Below, in pieces: positions 8,421 to 19,471 of a stretch of DNA of 64,000 nucleotides. Position numbers and translations under genes: made by a program. Origin of the DNA: Vreelandella glaciei (GTDB lineage Bacteria; Pseudomonadota; Gammaproteobacteria; Pseudomonadales; Halomonadaceae); assembly GCF_013415125.1 (NCBI RefSeq), contig NZ_JACCDE010000030.1, positions 1 through 64,000 of the forward strand, read 5' to 3'. The number at the start of each line of letters is the position of its first letter. The first letter of the stretch is position 1. The notes under the pieces are model-generated. The model saw nothing but the letters and a program-made list of their open reading frames with translations, was not told the origin of the DNA and made no database searches.

Positions 8421-9275
8421 CTACACGCTATAGCTGCGGGTAATGCGCATCGATAGGTCGATTGAGGCGATATCCTTGGTTAGCGCACCGCTAGAGATAC
8501 AATCAACGCCGGTATCGGCGATTGCCCGTAACGTAACGTCGTCCACATTGCCTGATGCTTCCAGGGTGGCTCTGCCGCCGTTAATTTCTACCGCAACGTG
8601 CAGGTCTTCAATGGCGAAATTGTCGAGCATAATAATGTCGGCACCTGCTGCCAACGCCTGATCCAGCTCTTCAAAGGTTTCTACTTCCACTTCCACCGGC
8701 AGGTCGCTGGCTAGCTTGCGCGCTTGTGCAATGGCTGCTTGAATGCCCCCACAGGCGGCAATGTGGTTCTCTTTGATCAAAAACGCGTCCCATAGACCAA
8801 TGCGATGGTTATGGCCGCCACCGCAGGTGACGGCATATTTTTGCGCCAAGCGCATGCCGGGTAGCGTTTTGCGGGTATCGAGGAGGCGTACGCCAGTGCC
8901 TTCAATCAGGTCGACATAAGCGCGGGTGGCAGTCGCAGTGGCAGACAGCGTTTGCAGCACGTTAAGCGCTGCACGCTCGCCGGTGAGCAGGATGCGGGCA
9001 GGGCCTTCCAGGGTTAAAAAACACTGGCCAGCCTCAAGTTTATCGCCATCAGCGGCGTGCCAGTTCAGGCTTACTCGGTTATCCAGGCGGCGAAACAGCT
9101 CATCTACCCAGGGGGCGCCACACAGCACTGCGGCTTCACGGGTAATCACATCGGCGCTGGCCCACTGGTGTTCAGGGATCAATTGCGCGGTAATATCACC
9201 TGGGCCAACGTCTTCTGCCAGCAAGCGAGCGGCGCTGGCGCGGATTTCTTCAGCAAGAGCGGATTGATAATGCAT
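8421..9275 (-). CDS. nadC: Nicotinate-nucleotide diphosphorylase (quinolinate phosphoribosyltransferase)
   Basis: The 284-residue protein makes nicotinate mononucleotide from quinolinate and PRPP in NAD synthesis. The motif [16 protein letters not shown] (PRPP and quinolinate binding), the GGGHNHR loop and the C-terminal SGNV...[11 protein letters not shown] segment are all family signatures. The frame is open for 40 more codons upstream, but that part is hydrophobic and unlike Nad[11 protein letters not shown] at 9275 is the expected N-terminus. It is divergent from ampD, as in many gammaproteobacteria. Confidence 0.95.
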   Translation of the reverse strand: MHYQSALAEEIRASAARLLAEDVGPGDITAQLIPEHQWASADVITREAAVLCGAPWVDELFRRLDNRVSLNWHAADGDKLEAGQCFLTLEGPARILLTGERAALNVLQTLSATATATRAYVDLIEGTGVRLLDTRKTLPGMRLAQKYAVTCGGGHNHRIGLWDAFLIKENHIAACGGIQAAIAQARKLASDLPVEVEVETFEELDQALAAGADIIMLDNFAIEDLHVAVEINGGRATLEASGNVDDVTLRAIADTGVDCISSGALTKDIASIDLSMRITRSYSV

Positions 9276-9380
9276 GATCGTGGATTCCCTGAACGTCGTC
9301 TTCGATGACGGGCATTGTAGTGAAAAACAGCGGTGAAGGTGAAAGAGAAAGAGAGCGCTAACGTAAAGGAGCCCTTGCCA

Positions 9381-9962
9381 GTGGAAAACAAACAACCCTT
9401 CGACGGGTGGTGGGAAAGCGCGCGTAAAGTCGTTTCACCGAACTGTGACCCTCGGCCCACTGGTGAGGTGTCGTTGCTAGTGATTCATGCGATCAGTCTT
9501 CCGCCTGGTCAGTTTAGTGGTAATGCTATTGAGGCGCTATTTACCAATCAGTTGGCGGAAGATGAGCATCCATTTTTCGCCGCAATTGCCCACTTAAGAG
9601 TCTCCGCACACCTGCTTATCCGTCGCGATGGTGAGTGCGTGCAGTTTGTTGATACAGATCAGCGTGCTTGGCATGCCGGACGTTCCAACTGGTGGGATGC
9701 CCGTGAGCTAAGCTGGCGAAGGGCACTCAACGATTTCTCGGTGGGGATTGAGCTGGAAGGGGATGGCGTTACCCCCTATCGCAAAGCACAGTATGACGCT
9801 CTGGTGGAAGCAGTGGTGTGGCTAATGGCGCGTAACTCTCAACTAGATAGCAGCCGTATTACCAGTCATGCCCATGTGGCGCCGCTGCGTAAAACGGATC
9901 CTGGCCCGGCGTTTGATTGGGCGTATTTCCAGCAACTGCTGACATCTCGCGTTAAGCGTTAG
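9381..9962 (+). CDS. ampD: 1,6-anhydro-N-acetylmuramyl-L-alanine amidase AmpD
   Basis: The 193-residue cytosolic zinc amidase cleaves the peptide from anhydro-muropeptides in cell-wall recycling and thereby affects AmpR-type signalling. Zinc ligands read as H36 ([10 protein letters not shown]), H163 (SHAHVAP) and D173 (RKTDPGP), with the catalytic glutamate E125 in GIELEG. The start is a GTG at 9381 with AAAGGAG nine bases before it; another in-frame GTG at 9333 would add a lysine/glutamate-rich stretch and lacks a ribosome-binding site. The second residue of the usual IHNIS motif is alanine here, a mild variation. Confidence 0.92.
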   Translation: MENKQPFDGWWESARKVVSPNCDPRPTGEVSLLVIHAISLPPGQFSGNAIEALFTNQLAEDEHPFFAAIAHLRVSAHLLIRRDGECVQFVDTDQRAWHAGRSNWWDARELSWRRALNDFSVGIELEGDGVTPYRKAQYDALVEAVVWLMARNSQLDSSRITSHAHVAPLRKTDPGPAFDWAYFQQLLTSRVKR

Positions 9963-10366
9963 CGGTTCGATTACGCTTTTTTCTGTGCTAAGTATTTCAC
10001 TAATAACACAATAAAACGGTAGTTTAATTACATCGAATGACTATTTGGTCGCAATGGCAAATGCTCTATGAATTACTTATGTTGCAGTGCAATAGTTTGT
10101 TTTCGATAGGCTTTTCCGCTGCGACAGAATTGGCAGCGTGGCGACTTTGAGGTATCTTCGCCTATACAAAAGGCTAACCTTTAACAGAATTGTGTAGCTT
10201 TACTACATTCAACAAGCATGTAGCTTGTTGAATGTAGAGCTAAAACCCCTATCCGGCGGTTAATCGCCGGCGAAATGTTGGCGCGTGGTGGAGTTCCACA
10301 CCGCCGCCCCAGGCCCTTGAGGGTAGCGGGGTTAATTGTCATTTATCGTCATTCGGAGAGACCTCT
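9963..10366 (+). promoter_or_regulatory. Long structured upstream region of aceE
   Basis: This 404-bp gene-free gap is AT-rich in its first half and structured in its second. A perfect 15-bp inverted repeat with a 5-base loop spans 10203-10237. A CCGGCG/CGCCGG hairpin lies at 10253-10270. A further hairpin (CCC-TTGA-GGG with flanking CCCC/GGGG, 10307-10331) ends about 35 bases before the aceE start. It resembles a structured 5' leader. No PdhR-type palindrome or known riboswitch core was recognised. Confidence 0.5.
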
Positions 10367-13039
10367 ATGAGTCTGGAGACAAGAGAAGATCTCGATCCGA
10401 TCGAAACTACGGAATGGATTGATTCCCTAGAGTCGGTATTGGATCGTGAGGGCGAAGATCGTGCCCGCTACCTGATGACCCGCCTGGCGGATCGCCTGCG
10501 CCGGGACGGCATGAAGGTGCCCTTCTCGGTGACAACCCCGCACCGTAATACGATCCCGGTTCACCGCGAAGCCCCGATGCCTGGCGACCTGTTCATGGAG
10601 CGTCGTATCCGCTCCTTGATCCGTTACAACGCCATTGCTCAGGTGATTCGTAATAACCGTGCCAAGCCGGGCCTGGGCGGGCACATCGCCAGCTTCATGT
10701 CATCTGCCACGTTGTACGACGTAGGCTTTAACCACTTCTTCCGCGCGCCCCAAGGGGATTTTGCTGGTGACTTGGTGTATATCCAAGGGCATGTGGCACC
10801 AGGCATTTACGCCCGTTCCTATTTGGAAGGTCGCCTGAGCGAAGCGCAGATGGACAAGTTCCGTCAGGAAGTCGATGGTGATGGTCTCTCTTCCTACCCG
10901 CACCCTTGGCTGATGCCGGACTACTGGCAGTTCCCCACGGTCTCCATGGGGCTTGGCCCAATTCAAGCGATCTACCAAGCGCACGTGATGAAGTACCTGC
11001 ATCACCGTGAGCTGAAGGATATGTATGACCGCAAGATCTGGTGCTTCATGGGCGATGGCGAGTGTGACGAGCCGGAATCCCTGGGTGCCATTTCACTGGC
11101 CGGTCGCGAAAACCTCGACAACCTGATCTTCGTCATCAACTGTAATCTGCAGCGCCTTGACGGCCCTGTACGCGGCAACTCGCGGGTGATGGATGAGTTC
11201 GAAGGCGTCTTCCGTGGCGCTGGCTGGAACGTGATCAAGGTCGTATGGGGCCGTCACTGGGATCCGCTGTTCGAGAAGGACAAGAAAGGCATCCTTCAGA
11301 AGCGCATGGACGAAGCGGTCGACGGCGAATACCAGAACTACAAAGCCAATGGTGGCGCTTACACCCGTGAGCACTTCTTTGGCAAATACCCAGAAACCGA
11401 GGCGATGGTTAACGACCTCTCCGACGACGATATCTGGAAGCTCAACCGCGGTGGCCACGACCCGTTCAAGGTTTACGCGGCGTATAACGAAGCGGTTAAC
11501 ACCTCCAACGGCAAGCCCACGGTCATCCTGGCGCATACCGTTAAAGGCTACGGCATGGGCAGCGGCGATGGCGAAGCGGCCAACGAAGCGCACCAGGTCA
11601 AGAGCATGGAGTACGAAGCGCTCAAGACCTTCCGCGATCGCTTCGGTATTCCGTTAACCGACGAGCAGCTCAAAGAAGTGCCGTACTACAAGCCGGAAGA
11701 CGACTCTCCCGAGCTCAAGTACATGCACCTGCAGCGTGAGCGTCTGGGCGGCTACCTACCCAGCCGTCAAAGTGACTTCGAGGCCCTGGAGATCCCAAGC
11801 CTCGAAGACAAGACCTTTGCCTCGCAAATGGGCGGCTCGAAAGGGCGTGAAGTCTCGACCACCATGGCGTTTGTGCGGGTGCTTAACGGCCTGGTCAAAG
11901 ATAAAACGCTGGGCAAGAAGGTAGTACCGATTATTCCTGACGAAGCGCGTACCTTCGGTATGGAAGGCATGTTCCGCCAGTTGGGTATCTACACCTCGGA
12001 AGGTCAGAAGTACGAGCCGGTGGATAAAGGCCAGATCATGTTCTACCGCGAGGATCAGAAAGGTCAGATCCTCGAAGAAGGCATTACCGAAGCGGGCGCG
12101 ATGTCGGCCTGGATCGCCGCGGCGACCTCCTACAGCAACAACAACGTCACGCTACTGCCGTTCTACATCTACTACTCGATGTTCGGCTTCCAGCGCATTG
12201 GTGACTTGGCTTGGGCGGCTGGCGACCTACAGGCGCGTGGCTTTATGGTCGGCGGCACCGCAGGGCGCACCACGCTTAACGGCGAAGGCCTGCAGCACCA
12301 GGATGGTCACAGTCTGATTCAGGCCTCCACCATACCCAATTGCCGCAGCTACGACCCGACCTATGCCCATGAAGTCGCCGTGATTCTGCAGGATGGCCTG
12401 AAGCGCATGTTCACTGACAAGGAGAACTGCTTCTACTATCTGACGGTGATGAATGAGAACTACGAGCACCCTGCGCTTGAAAACGTGCCCGCCGACGATA
12501 TCGTCAAAGGCATGTACCTGCTGCGCGAAACCAAAGGTGACAAGGGCCGCGTTCAGCTGCTCGGTTCGGGCACGATTCTGCGCGAAGTGGAAGCTGCCGC
12601 TGAGTTGCTCGAGAACGATTGGGGCATCGGCGCCGACATCTGGAGCGTGACCAGCTTTAACGAGCTGCGTCGTGAAGCGCTGCTGCTGGATCGTGAAGCC
12701 TTCTTAAGCCCAGATGCGGAGGCCAACAAGCCTCACGTCACTAAGTGCCTGGAAGGGCGCGACGGACCGGTGATCGCGTCGACCGACTACATGAAGCTGT
12801 ATGCCGATCAAGTGCGCGCTTGGATACCGGGTGACTACACTGTACTGGGTACCGATGGTTTTGGCCGTTCAGATACCCGCGAGAAGCTGCGCTACTTCTT
12901 CGAAGTAGATCGCTACTTCGTTACCGTGGCGGCGCTGCGTGCGCTGGCTGAGCGTGGCGAGATTGATCGCAAGCAGGTTGGTGAAGCGCTTAAGAAGTAC
13001 GGCATTGATGCCAATAAGCCTAACCCGCTGACTAGCTAA
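10367..13039 (+). CDS. aceE: Pyruvate dehydrogenase E1 component (homodimeric type)
   Basis: The 890-residue thiamine-diphosphate enzyme decarboxylates pyruvate and reductively acetylates the lipoyl groups of AceF. The ThDP/Mg motif reads MGDGECDEPE with the downstream NCNLQRLDG; HDPFKVYAAY and the transketolase-like pyrimidine domain (about 480-700) follow. The N-terminus ETTEWIDSLESVLDREG is the E2-binding region. Length matches E. coli AceE (887 aa). A GGAG ribosome-binding site precedes the ATG. It is followed 58 bp later by aceF; no lpd gene is in the window. Confidence 0.97.
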   Translation: MSLETREDLDPIETTEWIDSLESVLDREGEDRARYLMTRLADRLRRDGMKVPFSVTTPHRNTIPVHREAPMPGDLFMERRIRSLIRYNAIAQVIRNNRAKPGLGGHIASFMSSATLYDVGFNHFFRAPQGDFAGDLVYIQGHVAPGIYARSYLEGRLSEAQMDKFRQEVDGDGLSSYPHPWLMPDYWQFPTVSMGLGPIQAIYQAHVMKYLHHRELKDMYDRKIWCFMGDGECDEPESLGAISLAGRENLDNLIFVINCNLQRLDGPVRGNSRVMDEFEGVFRGAGWNVIKVVWGRHWDPLFEKDKKGILQKRMDEAVDGEYQNYKANGGAYTREHFFGKYPETEAMVNDLSDDDIWKLNRGGHDPFKVYAAYNEAVNTSNGKPTVILAHTVKGYGMGSGDGEAANEAHQVKSMEYEALKTFRDRFGIPLTDEQLKEVPYYKPEDDSPELKYMHLQRERLGGYLPSRQSDFEALEIPSLEDKTFASQMGGSKGREVSTTMAFVRVLNGLVKDKTLGKKVVPIIPDEARTFGMEGMFRQLGIYTSEGQKYEPVDKGQIMFYREDQKGQILEEGITEAGAMSAWIAAATSYSNNNVTLLPFYIYYSMFGFQRIGDLAWAAGDLQARGFMVGGTAGRTTLNGEGLQHQDGHSLIQASTIPNCRSYDPTYAHEVAVILQDGLKRMFTDKENCFYYLTVMNENYEHPALENVPADDIVKGMYLLRETKGDKGRVQLLGSGTILREVEAAAELLENDWGIGADIWSVTSFNELRREALLLDREAFLSPDAEANKPHVTKCLEGRDGPVIASTDYMKLYADQVRAWIPGDYTVLGTDGFGRSDTREKLRYFFEVDRYFVTVAALRALAERGEIDRKQVGEALKKYGIDANKPNPLTS

Positions 13040-13097
13040 ACCGCTGACCGGTGGGCGGTTGCCCACCGGCTCGATCCGATTTGGAAGGAGCGCGACC

Positions 13098-15134
13098 TTG
13101 AGTAGCGAAATCATCAAAGTTCCCGATATCGGCGGCGATACCGATGTCGAAATCATCGAGATTGCGGTGTCAGAAGGCGACGTCATTGAAGCGGAAGACA
13201 CCCTAATCACGCTGGAATCCGACAAAGCCAGCATGGACGTACCGGCCCCGAAAGGCGGCAAGGTGCTCAAAGTGCTGGTCAAAGAAGGCGATAGCGTTTC
13301 CGAAGGTGACGATATCGTTGAGCTGGAAGTCGAAGGCGGCAGCGGCGAGCAGCAAGAGAGCTCGTCTGATAGCCAGCCTGAAGAGGCCCCAGCGAAACAA
13401 GAAACACCTAAAGAAGACAAACCGCAGGAGCAGAAGCCCGCGGCGAAAAAGCCTGCCGGCGGTAAGCAGACGGTGGATATCACAGTGCCCGATCTCGGCG
13501 GCTCGGACAGCGTCGAAATTATTGAAGTCGCGGTCAGCGAAGGCGATGAGGTTGAGGCCGAAGACACCTTGATCACGTTGGAGTCTGATAAAGCCTCCAT
13601 GGACGTGCCCAGCCCCCATAGCGGTAAGATCGTCAGCTTTACCGTGAAAGAGGGTGACACGGTGTCTGAGGGCGATGTGATCGGCCAGATGGAGATCGCA
13701 GGCGAAGGTGGAGATGACAGCGCAGACGCGCCGCAAGAGAGTGCCTCTTCAGAGCCGTCCTCTCACCAAGCCAGCAGCGAGCCGGAAGAGTCCTCTGAAG
13801 AAGATGATCGGGAAGAGGCCGCTAGCGAATCGCCTGCGCGCAAAGAGATTCGCGTACCCGATCTTTCTGGCGCTTCTGACGTGCCGATTATCGAGATCGG
13901 CGTAGCGGCGGGTGACGAGGTCAACGAAGAAGACCCGCTCATCACTCTAGAGTCTGACAAAGCCTCTATGGACGTGCCCAGCCCCTATAAAGGCAAGCTC
14001 CTGGAGCTGACCGTAAAAGAGGGCGACACCGTCTCTGAAGGCGATGTGATTGGCTATATGGAAGTCGCTGGCGCCAAAAAAGCGACACCGAAAAAAGCCG
14101 CACCCGAAAAATCTGAGCCTACAAAAGATAAGCCGTCCAAGGCCACTGAATCTCCGGCGGGTACGCCCAGCCCCGAAGCCCAGATGGCGGCCCATAAGCC
14201 TCGCGATGGCAAGCTGGTTCACGCCGGCCCAGCGGTGCGTATGCTGGCCCGTGAGCTGGGTGTCGATTTGGAACTGGTGAAACCCAGCGGCCCGAAAGAT
14301 CGCGTGCTCAAAGAGGACGTACAGTCCTACGTGAAGCAAGCGATTGCCAATCAGGGCAAAGCCCAGCCCGGCGCCGCAGCTGCGGCCACCGGCGGGGCGG
14401 GCATTCCGCCGATCCCGGAAGTCGACTTCAGCCAGTTTGGTGAAGTGGAAGAGAAGCCGATGGGACGTCTGCTCAAGATGGGCGCGACCAATCTGCATCG
14501 TAGCTGGCTCAATGTGCCTCATGTCACGCAGTTCGACGAAGCGGACATCACCGAGCTGGAAGCTTTCCGTAAGGCGATGAAAGCAGAGGCTGAAGCCCAG
14601 GGCGCCAAACTGACGCCGCTGCCCTTTATGGTCAAGGCCTGTGCCTTTGCGCTGCGTAAATTCCCGCAGTTCAACGTCAGCTTGAAGGGCGACGGCGAAA
14701 CCCTGGTATGGAAGAACTACGTCCATATCGGTATTGCCGTGGATACGCCTGATGGTCTGATGGTGCCGGTAGTTCGCAACGCCGACAAAAAATCCTTGAT
14801 CGAGATTGCCAAGGAAATGGCGGAGCTAGGCAAGAAAGCCCAGACCAAAAAGCTCAAGCGCGACGAGATGACTGGTGGCTGCTTCACCATTTCGAGCCTC
14901 GGTTCGATTGGTGGTACCGCGTTCACACCGATTGTTAACGCGCCGGAAGTGGCCATTCTGGGTGTGTCCAAAGCGCAGATGAAGCCGGTTTGGGATGGCA
15001 GCGCCTTCCAGCCACGCCTAATGATGCCGCTGTCGCTCTCCTACGATCACCGCGCGATCAACGGCGCCGATGCGGCACGCTTTACTGCCTTCCTGGCAGA
15101 TGTGCTGACCGATATACGTCGCTTACTGTTGTAA
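13098..15134 (+). CDS. aceF: Pyruvate dehydrogenase E2, dihydrolipoyl acetyltransferase, three lipoyl domains
   Basis: The 678-residue protein has three N-terminal lipoyl domains, each with the lipoylation motif DKASMDVP (lysines near 42, 168 and 292), separated by Glu/Ser/Pro/Lys-rich linkers. A peripheral-subunit-binding domain (about 375-415) and the trimer-forming acetyltransferase domain (about 450-678) follow. The catalytic motif is DHRAING, with Asn in place of the more common Asp, as in the Azotobacter enzyme; the partner serine is in SSLGSIGGTAF. The start is a TTG at 13098 with GGAAGGAG seven bases upstream; the upstream ATG at 13059 has no ribosome-binding site and adds a non-homologous stretch. 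Confidence 0.96.
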   Translation: MSSEIIKVPDIGGDTDVEIIEIAVSEGDVIEAEDTLITLESDKASMDVPAPKGGKVLKVLVKEGDSVSEGDDIVELEVEGGSGEQQESSSDSQPEEAPAKQETPKEDKPQEQKPAAKKPAGGKQTVDITVPDLGGSDSVEIIEVAVSEGDEVEAEDTLITLESDKASMDVPSPHSGKIVSFTVKEGDTVSEGDVIGQMEIAGEGGDDSADAPQESASSEPSSHQASSEPEESSEEDDREEAASESPARKEIRVPDLSGASDVPIIEIGVAAGDEVNEEDPLITLESDKASMDVPSPYKGKLLELTVKEGDTVSEGDVIGYMEVAGAKKATPKKAAPEKSEPTKDKPSKATESPAGTPSPEAQMAAHKPRDGKLVHAGPAVRMLARELGVDLELVKPSGPKDRVLKEDVQSYVKQAIANQGKAQPGAAAAATGGAGIPPIPEVDFSQFGEVEEKPMGRLLKMGATNLHRSWLNVPHVTQFDEADITELEAFRKAMKAEAEAQGAKLTPLPFMVKACAFALRKFPQFNVSLKGDGETLVWKNYVHIGIAVDTPDGLMVPVVRNADKKSLIEIAKEMAELGKKAQTKKLKRDEMTGGCFTISSLGSIGGTAFTPIVNAPEVAILGVSKAQMKPVWDGSAFQPRLMMPLSLSYDHRAINGADAARFTAFLADVLTDIRRLLL

Positions 15135-15151
15135 TTGGTAGCGATGTACTC

Positions 15152-15190
15152 ACACAAGCGGCGCCCCTCGGGGCGCCGCTTGTGTTTGCT
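15152..15190 (+). terminator. Intrinsic terminator of aceEF
   Basis: A perfect 16-bp GC-rich stem (15152-15167 with 15170-15185) with a very tight loop begins 17 bp after aceF and is followed by TTTGCT. It ends the aceEF transcript. Confidence 0.85.
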
Positions 15191-15265
15191 ATCTCTATCC
15201 TTACTAAACCTATAGCAGGGCGACCAAAGTGGTAGTTTTGCGCCACCTGTCTGTTTTAATTTTAA

Positions 15266-16045
<780 letters not shown>

Positions 16046-16075
16046 TAAGCTAAAAAAGCGTTATACGCCTTTGCC

Positions 16076-16100
16076 GATGGCCCGCTCAATGCGGGCCATC
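16076..16100 (+). terminator. Hairpin between adk and tsaB
   Basis: A perfect 10-bp stem (GATGGCCCGC with GCGGGCCATC) with a 5-base loop lies 30 bp after adk. The run after it is only weakly U-rich, so it is a probable but imperfect terminator. Confidence 0.6.
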
Positions 16101-16159
16101 GTCGTATTAGCGTGACAAAGGTATAATGCCGCAACCTTTCTTTCGAGTGGCCACTTGCT

Positions 16160-16858
16160 ATGCCGTTACATCTGCTTGCCCTGGACGCCTCTTCAAGCGC
16201 CTGCTCTGCAGCCCTACTGCGCCAAGACGACGCTGGTACTGAGTGCCTGGCGCGCTTTGAGATGACGCCCCGTGCCCATACCCGTCGACTGCTGCCGATG
16301 GTGGATGAGGTGCTTGCCGAAGCTCAGGTAACGCCTTCCCAGCTTGATGCCGTAGCGTTTGGACGGGGGCCAGGTTCATTTACCGGGCTGCGTATCGCGG
16401 CGGGGGCAGCCCATGGGTTGGCATTTGGCCTCGACTGCCCGCTATTGGGCATCTCAACGCTGGAAGCGCTGGCGCTTCAGGCCCATCGCCGCTATCACCT
16501 CCGCCACGTAGTGACGGCTTTAGATGCCCGTATGGGCGAGGTATACGCCGCGACCTGGCACTGCCTTAAAGACACCATTACGCCAATGAGCGCCGAGGCG
16601 GTGCTGGCCCCCGAGGCACTGCGCCTGCCTGGCGATGAAACCGACTGGGTAGGCGTGGGCAGCGGCTTTTCGCTGTGGGAGCGCTTCACTGTCGATGTGC
16701 AGCTAAGCATGCCCCAGCATTTGGATGATTTGGAGCCCCGCGCCGAAGAGATGGCGTGGCTGGCGGCGCGTGATTTTGCCGCTGGGTTGGGGCAGGCCGC
16801 GCACTTGGTTCAGCCGGTGTATCTGCGCAACGACGTTGCCTGGAAAAAGCCCGCATGA
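16160..16858 (+). CDS. tsaB: tRNA threonylcarbamoyladenosine biosynthesis protein TsaB
   Basis: The 232-residue protein has the ASKHA fold. The start [16 protein letters not shown] and the motif [17 protein letters not shown] are signatures of TsaB, the paralogue of TsaD that lacks its metal site. With TsaD and TsaE it forms the complex that puts t6A on ANN-decoding tRNAs. It overlaps rsmJ by four bases (ATGA), so the two are coupled. Confidence 0.92.
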   Translation: MPLHLLALDASSSACSAALLRQDDAGTECLARFEMTPRAHTRRLLPMVDEVLAEAQVTPSQLDAVAFGRGPGSFTGLRIAAGAAHGLAFGLDCPLLGISTLEALALQAHRRYHLRHVVTALDARMGEVYAATWHCLKDTITPMSAEAVLAPEALRLPGDETDWVGVGSGFSLWERFTVDVQLSMPQHLDDLEPRAEEMAWLAARDFAAGLGQAAHLVQPVYLRNDVAWKKPA

Positions 16859-17574
16859 GCTTTGTGAGGAGCGATATTGAGAACATTGCTCTACCTGACG
16901 GGCTGCGTTTGGTTCAGGGGGAAGACGGATTAGCGCTGGTCGGTGATGAAAAACGCTACGGCAAGCCGCTCAGCGTTGATTTCGTGGCGGGCAAAGCGGC
17001 CCATCGGCGGCGCTTTGGCGGTGGGCGGGGCCAGCTTGTAGCAAAGGCCTGTGGGTTAGCCAAGGGCGTGTCACCCAGCATTGTCGATGCAACGGCAGGA
17101 TTAGGCCGCGATGCGTTTGTATTGGCTAGTTTGGGCGCTCAGGTGTTGTTAATTGAGCGAGTAGCGGCGATTGCGGCGCTGCTGGAAGATGGCCTAAAAC
17201 GCGCCTCCAGGCATAGCGATACGGCGGATATCGCTGCCCGCATGACGTTGCGCCATGGCGATGCCGCTCAATCCCTGGCTGAACTCGTAGCGAGTGCACA
17301 CTTTTCACCCCAGGTGATACACCTGGATCCGATGTTTCCCCATCGTGAGAAATCGGCGCTGGTGAAAAAAGAGATGCGGCTGTTTCGCGAGCTGGCCGGT
17401 GATGACGACGACGCTCCACGCCTGCTTGAAGCAGCGCTGGATGTCGCCACCCACCGCGTGGTGGTTAAGCGCCCCCGCAAGGCGCCGCCTATTACGGGTC
17501 CTGCGCCGCAGCATACCCTTGAGGGTAAAACCAGCCGCTATGATTTGTATGTCCATCGCTCATTAGTGCGCTAA
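16855..17574 (+). CDS. rsmJ: 16S rRNA (guanine1516-N2)-methyltransferase RsmJ
   Basis: The 239-residue class I SAM methyltransferase has the nucleotide-binding loop [17 protein letters not shown] (about 81-97) and the catalytic motif [19 protein letters not shown] of the RsmJ/YhiQ family. The C-terminal [14 protein letters not shown] and [11 protein letters not shown] complete the signature. RsmJ methylates G1516 of 16S rRNA. It starts inside the tsaB stop codon; no separate promoter is evident. Confidence 0.9.
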   Translation: MSFVRSDIENIALPDGLRLVQGEDGLALVGDEKRYGKPLSVDFVAGKAAHRRRFGGGRGQLVAKACGLAKGVSPSIVDATAGLGRDAFVLASLGAQVLLIERVAAIAALLEDGLKRASRHSDTADIAARMTLRHGDAAQSLAELVASAHFSPQVIHLDPMFPHREKSALVKKEMRLFRELAGDDDDAPRLLEAALDVATHRVVVKRPRKAPPITGPAPQHTLEGKTSRYDLYVHRSLVR

Positions 17575-17610
17575 TCGGCTCGCTTATCGGCAGTACCGCA
17601 AGGAGCACCC

Positions 17611-18732
17611 ATGCAGAATGCGTGGCGAGAAGGTAATCGATTTACGCTGCTGCCGGAGGCCACACGCTTTCTGCCGGCTATGTTCGAGGCAGTACATAGC
17701 GCCCGCCACTATGTGTTGGTAGAACTCTATTTAATGGAGTCGGGGGAGCTGGCGGATCAAGTCAGTGATGCGCTGATTGAGGCTGCACAGCGCGGGGTCA
17801 ACGTCTGTTTGCTGCTGGATGGCTATGGCTCGATGGGGCTCTCTAAAAATGATCGCCAACGGTTGAAGCAGGGCGGTGTTCAGCTGCGCTTTTTTAACCC
17901 GCTAGGCTTCCACTCCTTGACGCTTAACTTGAGCCGCGATCACCGCAAAATTGTCGTTATTGACGGCGAACTGGCGTTTACCGGTGGCTTCGGTGCGGTA
18001 GATGAGTTTCTCAATGCCTGGTATGAGATTGCGCTGCGTATTGATGGACCGGTGGTGGCTGACTGGGAGCAGCTATTTCGGCGGCTTTGGAACTCGCGGC
18101 TAACCCACAATGAGAAAGGCGATAAGAGCGCGGGGACGCTGCCTGAAAGACGTGAACCTCGAGCCCATGCCGATGGTGTACCTGGTCGGGCTATGTCAGC
18201 GCGGGGCTATCGATACCAAGCCATTCGTCATTCACTGCATGAGCGTGTTAATCATGCACAAACACAGTTATGGCTGTGTACTCCCTATTTTGTGCCGACC
18301 TTCGCGCTACGTCGACGCTTGGTTAGAGCCGCCCGGCGCGGGATCGACGTGCGCCTATTGCTGCCTGGGGCAAAGCACGACCATCCCAGCGTGCGCTTTG
18401 CCGGCCAACGCTTCTACCATTCGTTGCTGAAAGCGGGCGTGCGTATTTATGAGTTTCAGCCAACCTTTATCCATGCCAAATTCGTGCTTGCCGATGAGTG
18501 GGTAAGCATTGGTTCGTGTAACTTTGATCACTGGAATTTGCACTGGAACCTAGAAGCGAACCAAGAAGCGATGGACCCACAGCTAGCGGCGGAAGTACGC
18601 GAACTGTTTGAGCGTAACTTCGCCGCCAGCCAGGAGGTGGATGCAGCGGCCTGGGCGGCGCGCCCCTGGGGCCAGCGCATCAAAGAGTGGATCTATGGGT
18701 TACTGGATGGAATCATCACGCGGCTCAAATGA
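17611..18732 (+). CDS. clsB: Cardiolipin synthase, ClsB-like phospholipase D family protein
   Basis: The 373-residue protein has two HKD motifs, HRKIVVIDGELAFTGG (about 111-126) and HAKFVLADEWVSIGSCNFD (about 289-307), the paired active site of phospholipase D-type synthases. It lacks the N-terminal transmembrane segments of ClsA and matches the shorter ClsB/YbhO class, which joins two phosphatidylglycerols or uses phosphatidylethanolamine. The linker between domains is basic and proline-poor. It follows rsmJ after 36 bp with an AAGGAG ribosome-binding site. The ClsB rather than ClsC assignment rests on overall pattern only. Confidence 0.82.
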   Translation: MQNAWREGNRFTLLPEATRFLPAMFEAVHSARHYVLVELYLMESGELADQVSDALIEAAQRGVNVCLLLDGYGSMGLSKNDRQRLKQGGVQLRFFNPLGFHSLTLNLSRDHRKIVVIDGELAFTGGFGAVDEFLNAWYEIALRIDGPVVADWEQLFRRLWNSRLTHNEKGDKSAGTLPERREPRAHADGVPGRAMSARGYRYQAIRHSLHERVNHAQTQLWLCTPYFVPTFALRRRLVRAARRGIDVRLLLPGAKHDHPSVRFAGQRFYHSLLKAGVRIYEFQPTFIHAKFVLADEWVSIGSCNFDHWNLHWNLEANQEAMDPQLAAEVRELFERNFAASQEVDAAAWAARPWGQRIKEWIYGLLDGIITRLK

Positions 18733-18747
18733 TGGCAGCTGATAGCA

Positions 18748-19407
18748 CTAGCGTTTCTTGCCCTTGGCAGGCGTTTTTTTACGCGGTTTGGGTTTGGGCG
18801 TTTCCGGCGGTACGCGGTAGTGCAGGTAAAGGTCTAAAACGAGCTCTGGTAACTGCACTACTAACGACTCCTGGCGCTCTTGATCTTTAGCCAGCTCGGC
18901 CATGTCCGGCTCATCGTCGAACAGCCCAGAGAGCAGCATAAACGGCAGTAGCAGGGTGGCGGCAGCCTCTTCATCGTCCTGGAACCAAGCGCTCTCGTCG
19001 CTGAAAACGCCCTCCATAAAGCCCGCGCACCAATCGCCAATGGGGGTTTCCTCGGCGGGTTCGCCACCCAGGGTTAGCTCAAATGGAAGCTCCGGCAAGC
19101 CGCCTTGCTCAAGTACCGCCACCGCGTTGTCACGCAGCAGCGTGAGCAGGGTGATAATCTCATCACGCTCGGCGTCGTCGGCGTAGCGAGGCTCACCCTG
19201 AAACAGCTCAGCCAGCCACTGGGTAGGCGGTACTTCGCTAGGGGCAACCGCAAGCGCCACTAAAAAGCCATGGGCGGAGATCAGATCCAAGGCGTCTTCA
19301 TCGACTTGATCAGAGTCGAGGAAGTCGTCCAGTCTATCCAACTGCTCATCCTCAAGCAGTGGCTGTGGTGGCGTGGTTGTATCGGGCGTGTCACTGCGCT
19401 CTGCCAT
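18748..19407 (-). CDS. UPF0149 (YecA/YgfB-like) family protein
   Basis: The 219-residue acidic protein has the UPF0149 fold: the segment MISAHGFLVAL-type helix (here LISAHGFLVALAVAP), PTQWLAELFQGEP, and WCAGFMEGVFSDESAW (about 138-153). It ends in a lysine/proline-rich tail. It lacks the C-terminal SEC-C zinc motif found in YecA. Function is unknown for most of the family; YgfB has been linked to beta-lactam resistance in Pseudomonas. It converges with clsB and is divergent from the SprT-like gene. Confidence 0.82.
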   Translation of the reverse strand: MAERSDTPDTTTPPQPLLEDEQLDRLDDFLDSDQVDEDALDLISAHGFLVALAVAPSEVPPTQWLAELFQGEPRYADDAERDEIITLLTLLRDNAVAVLEQGGLPELPFELTLGGEPAEETPIGDWCAGFMEGVFSDESAWFQDDEEAAATLLLPFMLLSGLFDDEPDMAELAKDQERQESLVVQLPELVLDLYLHYRVPPETPKPKPRKKTPAKGKKR

Positions 19408-19471
19408 GAGTAAAGCCTCGTCAGTACAAATCGTTCGTCAATGGTTATCTATAACGGCTAGTTTATCACTA

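Noticed and set aside
13098..14090. Repeated segments in aceF as a recombination or transfer signature
   Set aside because: They are the three lipoyl domains expected in this enzyme class.
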